DNA of 64,000 bases, taken from Zychaea mexicana. Lineage: Eukaryota; Mucoromycota; Mucoromycetes; Mucorales; Lichtheimiaceae. The stretch spans positions 124,001 through 188,000 of the forward strand of contig NW_026516739.1 of assembly GCF_025766255.1 (NCBI RefSeq), given 5' to 3'. Below the pieces are notes generated by a model. The model worked only from the letters and a program-made list of their open reading frames with translations. It was not told where the DNA came from and made no database searches. Shown here piece after piece: positions 10,405 to 20,474 of this stretch; within the stretch, counting starts at the first letter, position 1, and each line of letters opens with the position of its first letter. The position numbers and the translations under genes are program-made.

Positions 10405-11464
10405 ACAGCATCATCAGTTCTACCCTCAAAAGGTAGCTGCTGATTACTAGGATCTATGAAATAAGATTCCCTTATAACATGGAGAAAATGATTCCATAGA
10501 TCATCAGCAAAGCGCCTTTGCCAAATAAACCAAAAAAAGCTGCTTTTTAACTAGCTTTCTAGTTCTATAGTTCCGGGTAATGAGCTGCTTTATCCCACCC
10601 CAGTTGCCTAAAAGAGAGTATTAGATAATATATAAAAGGAGAATATTTTTATAAGAGTTACCTTCAATAGTGTTAGTATGGATCTGTGTACCAGGGATAA
10701 CAAAATATAGCTCATGGTTCACCATATGATGGGTATAACCCATCCTCTTTAACCGTTGGGTATTATAGGCTGCCCATCCATCAGAGTAAATGATTGATCC
10801 AGGAAAAATATACTTTTGGATCAAGTGCTCTAATGTAGGGCGGTTGCGCCTGTCTACATTCACCATTACGATACGTCTTTCTTGTGTACGTTCTACTGCC
10901 CCCCAAACACAAACACCTTCAACGTAGCTACTAATACCATTGGCAGATGGCTTTCTTTTGCCAAACTTCGATTCGTCAATCTCCACAATAATTCCTGGGC
11001 CACTAATTGGTTCACCTATATTATTATTAGTTATAAAATACAATAATTAAAGTAGAAAGAGAAATATACATACCTTCGAATATACTCTCCATATCTTCAA
11101 TAATTAGTTGAAAGTAATCATATCTTATTTGGCGAACTGTCTCCCAAGTTAGTTTAGTCTTAATAATAATACTAGTAGCACTAGTATTAATTAACAATTC
11201 TAAACCAATTTGTAAGACAACATGTGGAGGTACATTCCAGTGTTGAAAAAAGGAATGAGTCCGAACAGTCCGCTCCAAATTACAGCTAGTACATCGGAAA
11301 GTGCCATTTGCTCCTCTCGACCAAGAAAGAGGCATATCCCGGTCACAGTTAAGGCACTTCATACTACGGTAAAAAATGCCTTCTTCATATAGATACTGAA
11401 TGCAAGCCTCAGTATTTAAGAAGTAAGGCTCAGTAGGTGTAGGGATATTGTTGTATATTGGCAT
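10371..11464 (-). pseudogene. IS1595-like (Merlin) transposase, three exons, one frameshift
   Basis: DDE-type transposase. Exon 1 (11464-11074) has a Cys4 zinc ribbon (C-L-N-C-D ... C-T-S-C) and a helix-turn-helix-like region. Exon 2 (11015-10662) has the catalytic strands 'VEIDESKFGKRK' (first Asp), 'IYSDGWAAY' (second Asp), 'VNHELYFV' and 'HTNTIEG' (Glu). Exon 3 starts at 10607 ('NWGGIKQ'). Both introns keep phase (391 and 354 nt exons). In exon 3 a run of seven T (minus strand; 10532-10538) shifts the frame. With six T the protein would continue in the usual C-terminal Trp-rich region ('FIWQRRFADDLWNHF') and end at 10371. The rest looks intact, so this is a recently inactivated copy or carries a homopolymer sequencing error. 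Confidence 0.8.
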
Positions 11465-12198
11465 ACTATAATAAACTAGTTAATACCTTTACTTTTATAC
11501 TTAACTCATTTTTATAAGAATACCTAATAATAGTTTGTTTTATGTATAGAGATGTAGTTGTGTATGTGTATAAGTGTTGGAATAAAGGTATTTAGATATA
11601 GTTAGGAGAAAGAGTAGATGTAGTAGATGTAAATAGTGTAAACGGTCCAGTTTGTTTTTTTCTCGTGGGGAAACTGGGAAGACCAAAGAATAAAAAGATA
11701 TCTCAAAAAGATATCGTATTTATACCTTGTAAATGTACGTCACATAATTCAAATTCAGCTCCGATTTGTTCCATAAAAAAAGTCACAATCTAAATTTGGG
11801 TATATTAAAGTATTTTTGTTACTGAAGTATTACCTATCAACTACTGATATTTTCTATCATTAAGTACTCATATCTTATCAGATACTCATTCGTTTCAAAT
11901 AAAACAAATAGTTTTAAGTGTACTATACATTATACTACTACAGATGCTCTTTTCAAATTTTTTAGATATCTAAAAAGTATTCTACTACAGTGTAAATAGA
12001 TATACAAAAAGTATAATACTATAAATGTATAAGCAATGGGATCATCCATAGATATACTATATAAAACATATGATTTTATACTTATTGGAACGAGGAAAAA
12101 AAGCTGCATCTGATGGTATATTATTTATATGAAAATAACAAGAATTGATTGGATAACAGCAAAAACCAGTTTTCCAAAAAAAAATATATTGAAATTTA
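11465..12198. other. AT-rich 5' region of the Merlin-like element
   Basis: Very AT-rich; presumably promoter and subterminal DNA of the transposase. No coding frame with a motif. Confidence 0.5.
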
Positions 12199-12279
12199 GC
12201 AAAAGGGGGATTCGAACTAGCGCCTTATTCCAAAGGCCCGACACAAGGCTAGTGCGTTAGACCACTTCACCAACGCAAA
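12199..12279 (-). pseudogene. tRNA-like sequence (degenerate)
   Basis: On the minus strand this 80-nt stretch carries a textbook A box (TGGTGAAGTGG followed by TCTAACGC) and a textbook B box (AGTTCGAATCC). The anticodon and T stems contain mismatches, so cloverleaf folding is poor. It is probably a tRNA-derived relic (SINE-like or pseudogene) that may keep polymerase III promoter activity. It mirrors the tRNA-like segment at 9349 across the transposon. Confidence 0.4.
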
Positions 12280-12416
12280 GATTTTGAACAAATTAAACCA
12301 CACATTTGTCCCATTGCTGTAGCCCTGTAAAATGTTTAGCCGCTGGAAAAACCATTTACCATTCTTTTTCCTTTTTAGGAAGTCACGTGATGTAAGCCAC
12401 TTTTAAGCCACCAAGC

Positions 12417-12442
12417 CACCGGGTAAATTCTTACGGTCACCC
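12417..12442 (-). repeat. Terminal inverted repeat, right
   Basis: Reverse complement matches 9244-9269 at 25 of 26 positions and ends GGTCACCC. It marks the right end of the Merlin-like element. Confidence 0.85.
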
Positions 12443-12605
12443 CTATTATGTATTTTTGTGATATTGTTGAATCAGATTCAACCTAAAATAAATGCAAGCC
12501 ATGTTCGAGCAATTCAGTTTTGGAATTAATGCAGTTTTTGTGATCAGTCATCTATCTTTGTGGTTGCTTGCATCTCTTTTTTTCTTTTTCAATTTTATCA
12601 TATCA

Positions 12606-12655
12606 ACAGGTCACAATGTACATCCATAGCACAGGGTAAGGTACTGGAACTAAGG
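12606..12655 (-). repeat. 50-bp inverted repeat, right copy
   Basis: Matches the reverse complement of 7826-7875 with two differences. Read on the minus strand it is open for about 30 codons and gives nearly the same peptide as the start of the gene at 7809, then stops, so this is a truncated second copy of a shared coding segment. Confidence 0.85.
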
Positions 12656-13149
12656 AGCTTGATTGGGATGCCACTTGTTGCATTTGTGATGATAGAGCTT
12701 TAATAAAGATAATAAGGGACAAGATTAAGTATCTTTGAGATGATGTTTTATTCCAACAAAAGATAAAGCTCTTTTATATTCAAGCTATTAAGATGGCGAT
12801 ATCAATTCATCCGACTAATGGATAAACTATGTGATAGAGGATGGATCAAGGACGTATCAGAACTTCTATTGAAGTCGCTATGTTAATCGGGCACATCTTT
12901 GAAACTGGCGTTAGCTGATGTAATGGCCGCGGTACCTGTTGATAGGTTCATTGTCCTGCTCACGTAAGTTGGATCATCTGAGTAAGAGGTTTTATTCAAT
13001 AGTGTTTAGCTGGAATGCCGTAGTGTCCATACGTGTGTGCTATAATGTTTAACCGAATATCTTATTGTTGATATCTTAAGCAGTGTATAAAGGTGGTTCA
13101 CCACAGCATTGATATAAAAAACAACTAATACAGGTAATGTTTGGAACCT
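12656..13149. other. No recognisable gene
   Basis: Degenerate DNA between two gene relics; short frames only. Confidence 0.4.
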
Positions 13150-13548
13150 CTAATAAGCTAAGGTACAATACCTGATTGATCGATTGACAAAGGCAAAGTT
13201 CACTGAATGCTGTACTTCAACGATAATTGGGGCATGCCCAAGTGATTCATCCTTGGGAGCATATAGTACATCAGATTGTGTGCCGTCCGCCCATTCAGAA
13301 TCTCCAATTATATAGGCATCGCCATCAACACCTGCGACTGCCTTAGTTACAATGTCTTTGACTTCCGGATGTTTCAGAAGATTTTTAGTTGTCGTGTCCG
13401 TTCCCAGTCTTCGTTCAAAGGGAATTTGAAAAAAGTTGGCGTTGTCATGGAAAAAATAATAAAGTGAAACGGAAACGTTAACGTAAACGTAATATTTTTT
13501 AAAATTCAGCCAATGAGAGAAAAGAAAAAGAAACGTAAACGGATCCAT
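13150..13548 (-). pseudogene. Rpn/PD-(D/E)XK-like family, N-terminal half only
   Basis: A 132-residue frame. After a poorly conserved start it shows the family hallmarks 'TTKNLLKHPEVKD', 'DSEWADGTQSDVLYAP' and 'APIIVEVQHSVN', that is, the D ... E-x-Q core of a PD-(D/E)XK nuclease fold with intact acidic residues. It stops just after 'RSIRYCTLAY', about half-way through the usual length. The missing half is the part represented by the unrelated copy at 8789. It may be a truncated gene, or an intron may follow that I cannot place. Members of this family are numerous in these fungi; their function is unknown. Confidence 0.5.
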
Positions 13549-13613
13549 TTCAATAAGTCGTTTTTTTTTTTTTTAGAAACAGACACCCTGATTTCTGTAG
13601 AAAGAAAGCTTCT

Positions 13614-14943
13614 TCAGAGTGCTTGCCTATTACGACACTTGTCCAAGCATTTATAAGAATGTTTAACAATCCCTTTAAAATCACTTAATTTCAAGCTACT
13701 AGAAGCTTCACTGATCCGGGTCATCAACGTTTCCTTCTCGAGAAACTTATTGCGCTTCACTTTGCTTTTGACCACTGACCAGAATTGCTCGATTGGATTG
13801 AGCTCAGGAGAATATGGAGGCAAATAAGCGCAGCGGTAACTGCGAGATTCTACGTATTTAGCGATATTATCTGATGTATGGATAGGAGCATTATCCATCA
13901 CAAGATAATGACCTTTCATGTGTGGATAATGGTCCATTTCATCTATTGTGGCTTTTAGAAAGCTGATATAGTGTCCTATAACCGTTCCTTTGCTTATTTG
14001 CCCAACACCATCTCCCCACTTTCTCTTTTTATTGTATAGAAGCTGAGGAAGTCTAAGGCTGCATTTGATTAGACCTTCAGCAGAAATCGCGCCTTAAATA
14101 GTCATTGTTGTCGCTCGTGTTTTGGGAACAGTGATCACTGCCGGTGTACCTTTCCTTGACCATGCCATACTACGTTTCAAATTAATATGGAAAGCAGACT
14201 CGTCAAGAAAGACACAGTTTCTCGTGAAATCCATGTCTGTTTTTTCCCATTTACGAACCTAATCCAAGCGCTCTTGAATCTTTTCTTCGCTATTCCGGTC
14301 TATGGGTTGAAGCCGAGCTTTTTTGAGAGACAAATTGCAATGTTGTTCTACAAAATCGAACAAGGTAGTTTTGGATACTTTTAATTCTGTAAATATTTGT
14401 TTTAACTTCTTCATTACTTCGTCCAGGACGACGGAAGGATTGACATCAATGCACTCAAGGATAGCGTTTTTGTGTTCCTCATGGAGAATACGAGGACGAC
14501 CAGTCCTTCTCCGTTTCTCAAAGATGCTGTCAGGATCCGTCTCGTACTGTTTAGCCCATTTCTGTGCTGTACGAACGTGAATCCCAAGTTGTTTTGCAGC
14601 AGTGGCCGCACTCAAACACTTCTCAAACAACAATTTAAAGAACCTCACTTTGTCCTGATCACAGTAGCGTGTATAATTTCGCTTCACTGATGTTTCCCTC
14701 ATAATAACATCACTACAAGGCTTTACCACTTCTTTTTTCCACCTGCATTGTCTCTATTTCTTTCTCGCTCTTTAGAGCCAATTGAGCTAAATATTGTGTA
14801 TGAGAGCTCAACGTTTCTAGACGAAACTGCTCCTCATCAACAATATAATCCATTGGTTCAGGTCGACCATATTCGTCGACAACAGAGCCTTTCCCATTTT
14901 CAAACATGAATTGAATGTTCATAATCTGTGATTTCTGATGCAA
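13614..14943 (-). pseudogene. Tc1/mariner-type transposase, decayed
   Basis: DDE transposase of the IS630/Tc1/mariner group. From the 5' side: an N-terminal segment (14943-14730); a helix-turn-helix (about 14650-14560, 'AATAAKQLGIHVRTAQKW'); a 'GRPRILHEEH' linker; the first catalytic Asp in 'FLDESAF' (about 14200); the second in 'VMDNAPIH'; and the Glu in 'YSPELNPIEQFW', with 34 residues between the last two (DD34E). Lesions: TAG at 14259-14261 (likely a former Trp), TAA at 14094-14096 (likely a former Leu), and a one-base frameshift in an A run near 14737 that separates the N-terminal segment. Otherwise the frame is well kept. Non-functional copy; a trans-mobilised relic is possible if its ends persist. 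Confidence 0.85.
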
Positions 14944-15057
14944 TTGTGAAAAAGAAATAAAACGAAGACGAGCATTTGGTATGCTCTTAAATATCCAAAG
15001 ATGCCAAGACTTGTCCTACAAAATATTCTAGGCAGCAGGACATCTGATTTGTCAGCC

Positions 15058-15187
15058 AGGACGAATTTACATTTCGTACAACACGAATTTTGCTCTCCCG
15101 TCAGGCGAATTGATTTTCCATCAGGGCGAATTGATTTTTCGTGCAACCCGAATTTTGTTCTCGTTATTGGGCGAATTTACTTTCCGG
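15058..15187. repeat. Two tandem copies of a roughly 64-bp unit
   Basis: Units start near 15060 and 15124. Both contain the pattern GCGAATT.A.TTTTCGT.CAAC.CGAATTTTG.TCTCG, with roughly four in five bases shared, and the motif GCGAATT recurs at each border. Lies upstream of the Tc1/mariner relic and may be its subterminal repeats. Confidence 0.6.
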
Positions 15188-15406
15188 AAAGAGTGTATTG
15201 CCAAAATATTAATGAACGATGATCTTCTTCATTATGTTCTATATTATTATACCTTTTTTATTTTGATTCTTACTTTCCCTCCCCATTTACTGACATTGTT
15301 CGTTATCGACTACGACACATATACAGCAGCAGTCTTTAGAAACTATTGAAATTGTTACGAATACCACATGGTCATTCATAATGCAGCAAATCTTATAGCT
15401 TTGGAA

Positions 15407-16100
15407 TCACTTAATGAATGGCGAATACTGGCATTGTCCGTAGCTAGGATCCTTCATCCAGGCATATCGTTCTTTACCAAAACATTCATCACCACATGTG
15501 AAAAATTGGCAGAGTGCGTCGTTCGCGTTCCCACTTTGCCTACTACAAAACACTCCTCGCCGTCTTGCACTTTGCGTAGTTGATACAGCATGGGGCTTTC
15601 TTAACGAGAGATTCGCCAGTAGTCCCTGTGCGGCAATGGCCCCCACAATCATGGCCGTTTCATTTTCGCTATGATCGTGAGAATCGTGTGCATGCTCAGC
15701 AGCCCCTGAGTGAGACATTTCATGCTGCACATATCTATAATATTGAACTTCTTTAAAGTCTGCGGTCTTCATCATATTGGCTCAACCTTCTCCTTATCCT
15801 TGTCATAGTTAAAGGGGAGCGGTGCATTGTACATCCTGTCGTATATTTCAGCATCTGTGTTGTCCAAGCATAAATAGGGTGTATACGTGATAAGCAATTT
15901 GTGAAAAGGATTCACTTGAGGCAACATAAAGACAAGTTGCATATACACAATTGTTCAGTGTATAACCCTATGATGGTGAGCATATCTTCCAATAAGCATT
16001 TTTGGGTAACCATGCTGTAGAATCACATTATTTTGCTCACATTTGTATATCAATTGTTATATAGAGACACCTGCAGCCAAGGCACCGTCAACCTGATATA
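15407..16100 (-). pseudogene. Broken gene of unknown family
   Basis: Coding-like sequence in several pieces on the minus strand. The 3' part (15775-15407, about 122 residues) is His/Asp-rich early ('AHDSHDHSENE'), has a hydrophobic 'AMIVGAIAAQGLL' and a Cys-containing end ('CQFFTCGDECFGKERYAWMKDPSYGQC'). Immediately upstream in another frame, about 15900-15780 encodes 'TPYLCLDNTDAEIYDRMYNAPLPFNY', which joins the 3' part only with a small frame change. Further upstream (about 16010-15945) 'YPKMLIGRYAHHHRVIH' ends at a TGA where Trp would fit. Taken together this looks like one multi-exon gene with a stop and a frameshift. I do not recognise the family. Confidence 0.35.
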
Positions 16101-16356
16101 TCCTCCAACGCCAAATGGATATTTGTGTCACGCCAAGGTGAGATAATTCAAGCGCCATCCATTAGGAAAAATCCAATACGTCCAGGAACCCAGTTTGGTT
16201 AATCGCAAGTTTATTTTAATTATACAAAGGAACAGTAAGCGAAGAAGATAATGTATATATAGAGCGATTAAAGTATAAATGATACGAAAAGGAGAAATGA
16301 AGCAAGGATATACAGAAAACATGGGACGAGAGAAGTTAAGGGTGATTTAAATTAGT

Positions 16357-17925
16357 TTAATGCGTGGTTTCCTGTTGGAGCTTGTCACCAGACCAGACGC
16401 CTGCATTGTACTTTGCCACGTCGTTCATCAAGTGAACTTGATCCGCTACTGATTTCAGCGCGCCTAATACAACGCCATTGCCAGTTGAAAAGTTATACAT
16501 GTAATAATGCAGTCCAGTTTCTTTGCAAAACTTTCTGACCAGGGGCACACATTGGCGCAAGTTATGCCGGGGCAAGCGCGGGAACAAGTGATGAACAGCC
16601 TGGTACTGAAGTCCACCGTGAAACCAGTCAAACCATTCGGGACAATCGACATCCATGGTTGTGCGAAGCTGTTTGGCCGGAAACGACTCGTCTGGACCGA
16701 GATCTGCGGTGGACATTCCAAAATGCGACAGTGTGATTTGTACATGGAGTGGAGACGTGACAATGTACGAGATCATGATATAGGCGAAGACCATCGACCA
16801 CGACGGCAAGTATGACAGCAAGTAGCTGAACCAGACGAAGAATACGGCGATGCCGGTTAGCTCGAGCTTTCGATTGCGGACTTCCTTGTCCAAAAAGAGA
16901 TACAAGAACGACAGGCGATGCAGGTTGAACCGACCGAATGAAAGCACAAGATAATAGAGATGGTGCTGGTACTTTAAGAAAAATCGTGCGGGTGCGTCGA
17001 ATTCTAATACGCGGTTATAATAGGTGGAATAAATATTATTGAAGAAACGTGTTGTGATGGCGAAAAACGGCATATGCTGGATATCGGGATCGTGCTCGGG
17101 ATGGTTGGTGACGATATGATGGACGTTATGGTTCTTCTTCCACCAGCCGATTGAAAGACCACCGATAAAATTGGCAATCATAACGCCAATCAAATGGTCA
17201 ATCTCGACACGGCCCGTGATTTCGTTATGGCCGGCATCGTGTGCTGTGAACACGAGCTGATGCCAGAAGCAGCCCATGAATACCGCGCTCAGAAGGAAAT
17301 GCCACGTATCGTAACCACGCAACGCGAGCCAGAGTGACAAGTAGATAAACGTGACATAGCGACAGCATTCTTTGGCATACCGCCAGTGGTTGCATTTGAA
17401 CAATCCGCGGTCAATGAACTCTTGCTCCAGTCGTCGATATGCCTGTCGTATTTCGAGTATAGTGAGATCCTTTTGGTCTTTTCTGTCCGTCTCTTGATCG
17501 TCTGCATGCTTTGCGTAAAGTTCGTCAATCTTTGCGTCGAATGCCTCGACACTCATGCTGCCCTGCCAACCGATTTGCATGGCGTCGTCATGGTGTCGTG
17601 TTGCCTTGGCAGCTGCTGTCGTCGTTGCAGTTGGGTCCAGCTTTGGATCCCGAATATAGTCCCCAATACAATAGTGCTTTATCATGCGTTCATATACACG
17701 TGGTGGATGCATTGACCTAATCTCATCGGTGACATCTTTGCCAAGAACGTGTCGAATGGCTAATTCACCGCCCGGATGCTTGTTCATAAATCGATTGACT
17801 TTGTAAATTTTGTCCTCGAATATAAAAAGGGCATCGCCGCTTTTGACACGTTCCCGGATCTCGTCTTGTGTAAGCCCATTACGGACACTGAACGTTTGGG
17901 TTTGGGTTTCAGTGTTGGGCGGCAT
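16357..17925 (-). CDS. Sphingolipid delta-8 desaturase (cytochrome b5 fusion)
   Basis: Membrane front-end desaturase that introduces the delta-8 double bond into the sphingoid base of ceramides in the endoplasmic reticulum, leading to fungal glucosylceramides. An N-terminal cytochrome b5 domain shows the haem motif HPGG (residues 50-53). The membrane desaturase part has three histidine boxes: HDAGH (229-233), HNVHH (266-270) and QAVHH (442-446), with Gln replacing the first His of the third box as in all b5-fused desaturases. 'GGLSIGWWKKNHNVHH' and 'HPEHDPDIQHMPFF' point to the sphingolipid type rather than a delta-6 acyl desaturase. Single exon, 522 residues from the Met at 17925. An upstream in-frame Met at 18027 would add 34 hydrophobic residues before the b5 domain, which is less usual. 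Substrate specificity is inferred from similarity. Confidence 0.85.
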   Translation of the reverse strand: MPPNTETQTQTFSVRNGLTQDEIRERVKSGDALFIFEDKIYKVNRFMNKHPGGELAIRHVLGKDVTDEIRSMHPPRVYERMIKHYCIGDYIRDPKLDPTATTTAAAKATRHHDDAMQIGWQGSMSVEAFDAKIDELYAKHADDQETDRKDQKDLTILEIRQAYRRLEQEFIDRGLFKCNHWRYAKECCRYVTFIYLSLWLALRGYDTWHFLLSAVFMGCFWHQLVFTAHDAGHNEITGRVEIDHLIGVMIANFIGGLSIGWWKKNHNVHHIVTNHPEHDPDIQHMPFFAITTRFFNNIYSTYYNRVLEFDAPARFFLKYQHHLYYLVLSFGRFNLHRLSFLYLFLDKEVRNRKLELTGIAVFFVWFSYLLSYLPSWSMVFAYIMISYIVTSPLHVQITLSHFGMSTADLGPDESFPAKQLRTTMDVDCPEWFDWFHGGLQYQAVHHLFPRLPRHNLRQCVPLVRKFCKETGLHYYMYNFSTGNGVVLGALKSVADQVHLMNDVAKYNAGVWSGDKLQQETTH

Positions 17926-18027
17926 AGCACGACAAACGACAAGAGCGAGAAAGGAAAAAAGAACGAGACTGAAGGTTTTAAAAAAAAGTGGGCCCAGAAT
18001 TCTGAAGCGCAGGAAAAAGGGGGGCAA

Positions 18028-19155
18028 GGCACCGAAGCAAGTTTCCCCGCGTTACACACAATGGTTTTCGGCTGCCAGGTGGTCCGAGAATCGCTCGCGA
18101 TTAGCTCTACTTTACCCCAAAACCACCCGCGCACATACTTTTTGCTATTTGCTTTAATTATCTAGTACAAAGAGCTTGGTGTGGAGAAAGGTTGAGTATC
18201 GTAAACGCCATCATCTGTCATTTTCTGGAGTTGTGAACGGGAAGTTCCCCTTGAGATTTTGAGGAGGCGTTACTCGGATGCATACTTCCCCTTCTACATG
18301 AATCCAAATAGGACGTCAGAAGTTCTATCAGCATTTCCCAGAAACACGGTTTGCACTTTCTCTTGATCACGTTATCAGATAGTGTGCAGAAACCACTTTA
18401 GATTTTTTTTACAGAAAAGCTCCAGCAAATAGTAGCAGTCAATATTTGCAAATTCAACCGAGAGATAGAGAGTGGTAATACAACATACAATATCACGGAA
18501 AAAAACATCATCTCTTGTAATCGTTGTAATATTAAATGACAGAACAATATTGTGAGTATTCGTCATTGTCAAACCAACGATACACTAAACCGCATCACTA
18601 CATTTCAGTTGCCATTGGCGAGCACTCTAGTTAATGTGAGGGAAATAGATTGGACCTGAGCCACGTACAAGAGCTAATATACTTTGACCATGGGAATTAT
18701 GAAAGGGTCGTACACGAACAGCAAAAAAACGGTGTAGTTTAATAAGCTCAATTCAATTTGCTGACGAGATACATTTAAAAATTTCATACAACAGCTAGCA
18801 TCATCGTACATACTTCTTGTAGTCAGGTCAAGAAAGTATCACATCAACAAAGAAACGGACATGGGGATGGACATCAATGGAAATGGAAATAAATTTATAT
18901 ACCAAACAAATGATACGTGCTAAAAATGCTAAGCTATTTACAACAAAGAGACGTGCTACAATACATGTGTACAAAAGGGGAATGATAATGTGTGTATGAA
19001 ATATGGATTGTGATGCTATGTGAAATGGTGGAGGTAAGGGTAGTATGAAGTTGATGAAGTTCGCTGCCCCAAAAAATGACGATAAAAGAAGAAGCGAGTG
19101 ACGGATCCGTAGATTTTGGAGGAGAAAGATGCCGAAAATTGGATATCCACTGGTG
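18028..19155. other. Intergenic, nothing recognised
   Basis: Promoter side of the desaturase and 3' side of the WWE gene. AT-rich, with only short frames lacking motifs. Confidence 0.5.
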
Positions 19156-19392
19156 TTATCGACGGCGCTGGTATCTATAACGACGAGCGATGGTGTATGG
19201 GTAGCCGCTCCACATCAGGACGAGGCGTGTGGTGTCTATAAAAACGGATGCTCCACCAAACGAAGGGCAGCTCTGGATCCAAGAGGCTGCATTGCGGGAC
19301 CACAATGCTTCAATTGACGTCTGTGTATAGGTATCTAGAGGCGTCCAAGCTGATCCGGCATTATACACCCATTCAATAGCTGCGTTGGCCAT
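19156..19392 (-). CDS. Small WWE-domain protein
   Basis: A 78-residue protein consisting of almost nothing but a WWE-like domain: 'IEWVYNAGSAWTPLDTYTQTSIEALW', a Phe/Ile strand and a terminal 'YTIARR'. It has the Trp, Trp and Glu spacing and the final Arg expected for WWE modules, which bind ADP-ribose units or mediate contacts in ubiquitin and PARP systems. The start at 19392 is preferred because the domain begins there; a Met eight codons upstream is possible. No partner domain (RING, PARP) is found nearby, so it is either a stand-alone reader or the last exon of a larger gene. Confidence 0.55.
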   Translation of the reverse strand: MANAAIEWVYNAGSAWTPLDTYTQTSIEALWSRNAASWIQSCPSFGGASVFIDTTRLVLMWSGYPYTIARRYRYQRRR

Positions 19393-19416
19393 GATCGCGT
19401 AATAAGAAAAAAGCAA

Positions 19417-19964
19417 GATACAAAGGGACGAGTCGGCTTGTTTGAAAACAACAAGAAAAGTGGATAAGATGATATAGTAAGCAGCGAGAGGAGGAATGAT
19501 GGAAGTAGTTGGAATACTTTTTTACTTGTTTATATATACGCGAGCGTTGGACGATCCAAGAGCATCATCATGTTCGATATGTTTTGGTGGGCTATAATTA
19601 ACATCAATCCATAGTCCAAGAGCAAACGCAAAAAAAACTTGATGACGGAATAGTGGTACTCAGAGAGAGAAAAAGGTTAATACTATTCTTGCACTGTGGC
19701 TCTGCATCAAAACATTGGTGCCACAGCCACGTTCAATAATGTGGAGAATTCCTCTTATATGTATTTTTATATAGGCCCTTGCATTGTTTTAACTCAAGCC
19801 ACATCTACTATGTGGTTGGGGGGGAGGGGGGAATTGCAAGAACTTTGATCGGAGAGGGAGGCGCAGTGCGCATTGTTGCGAAAAAGAAAAAAAGCCGAAA
19901 ATGCAAGTTCTCTTTTTTTGACCCATCCTCGGAACACCGAAAAAAAACAGGGTCCACAAGAAAA
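19417..19964. other. Intergenic/promoter between WWE gene and ABITRAM
   Basis: Divergent promoter region containing a G-rich tract near 19818-19833 and A-rich stretches before the ABITRAM start. No gene seen. Confidence 0.5.
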
Positions 19965-20433
19965 ATGGGAGACGACGACTATGATATTAAACAACACCTT
20001 GATCTCGTAAAGCCGTGGTCGAACGATCTGACCGAATTCTTAGCGCGATATTATACCCTGCATTACCATCGCGATCTGGACAACAAGATCTATGTTCGCC
20101 AGGCACCCAACAAAGTGTGCATTCTTGGCATTACTGAACAGCATCCGGCAATACTCACCAACAAGGAACAATCGCTCAAACTGGAAGCTACCCTCGGATC
20201 CAACGCCAATGTGAAGCCTGACACCGTACTTTGCGAGATCGTTAGCGGTGATGCACGCTACGCCATTAAAGCCAACATGTATGGCAAATTACTTGAAATA
20301 AACCCTCGGATACTTGAAAGTTCCGAGTTGCTCCTCAACAAGCCAGAGACCGAAGGCTATTTGGCAGTCATCAAGTCTCAGTACGAGGATACAGCCAAGC
20401 AATTGGAAGCTTTTACTAGTGCTGGTGACACTA

Positions 20434-20474
<41 letters not shown>

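Larger units (their letters stand above)
9244..12442 (-). mobile_element. Merlin (IS1595/IS1016-like) DNA transposon with 26-bp TIRs
   Basis: Bounded by terminal inverted repeats 9244-9269 and 12417-12442 that match at 25 of 26 positions. It encloses, on the minus strand, a spliced IS1595-type transposase (11464 down to 10371) and a Gln/Glu-rich downstream frame. Two tRNA-like stretches sit just inside the two ends in mirrored orientation. No target duplication is evident: the 8 bp outside each TIR differ. This may mean old age, end-joining, or that the true ends extend a little further. It is inserted into, and truncates, the Rpn-like gene at 8789. Confidence 0.75.

Noticed and set aside
16128..16322. 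Minus-strand hydrophobic frame near the desaturase 3' end
   Set aside because: AT-driven hydrophobic composition and no similarity; probably non-coding.
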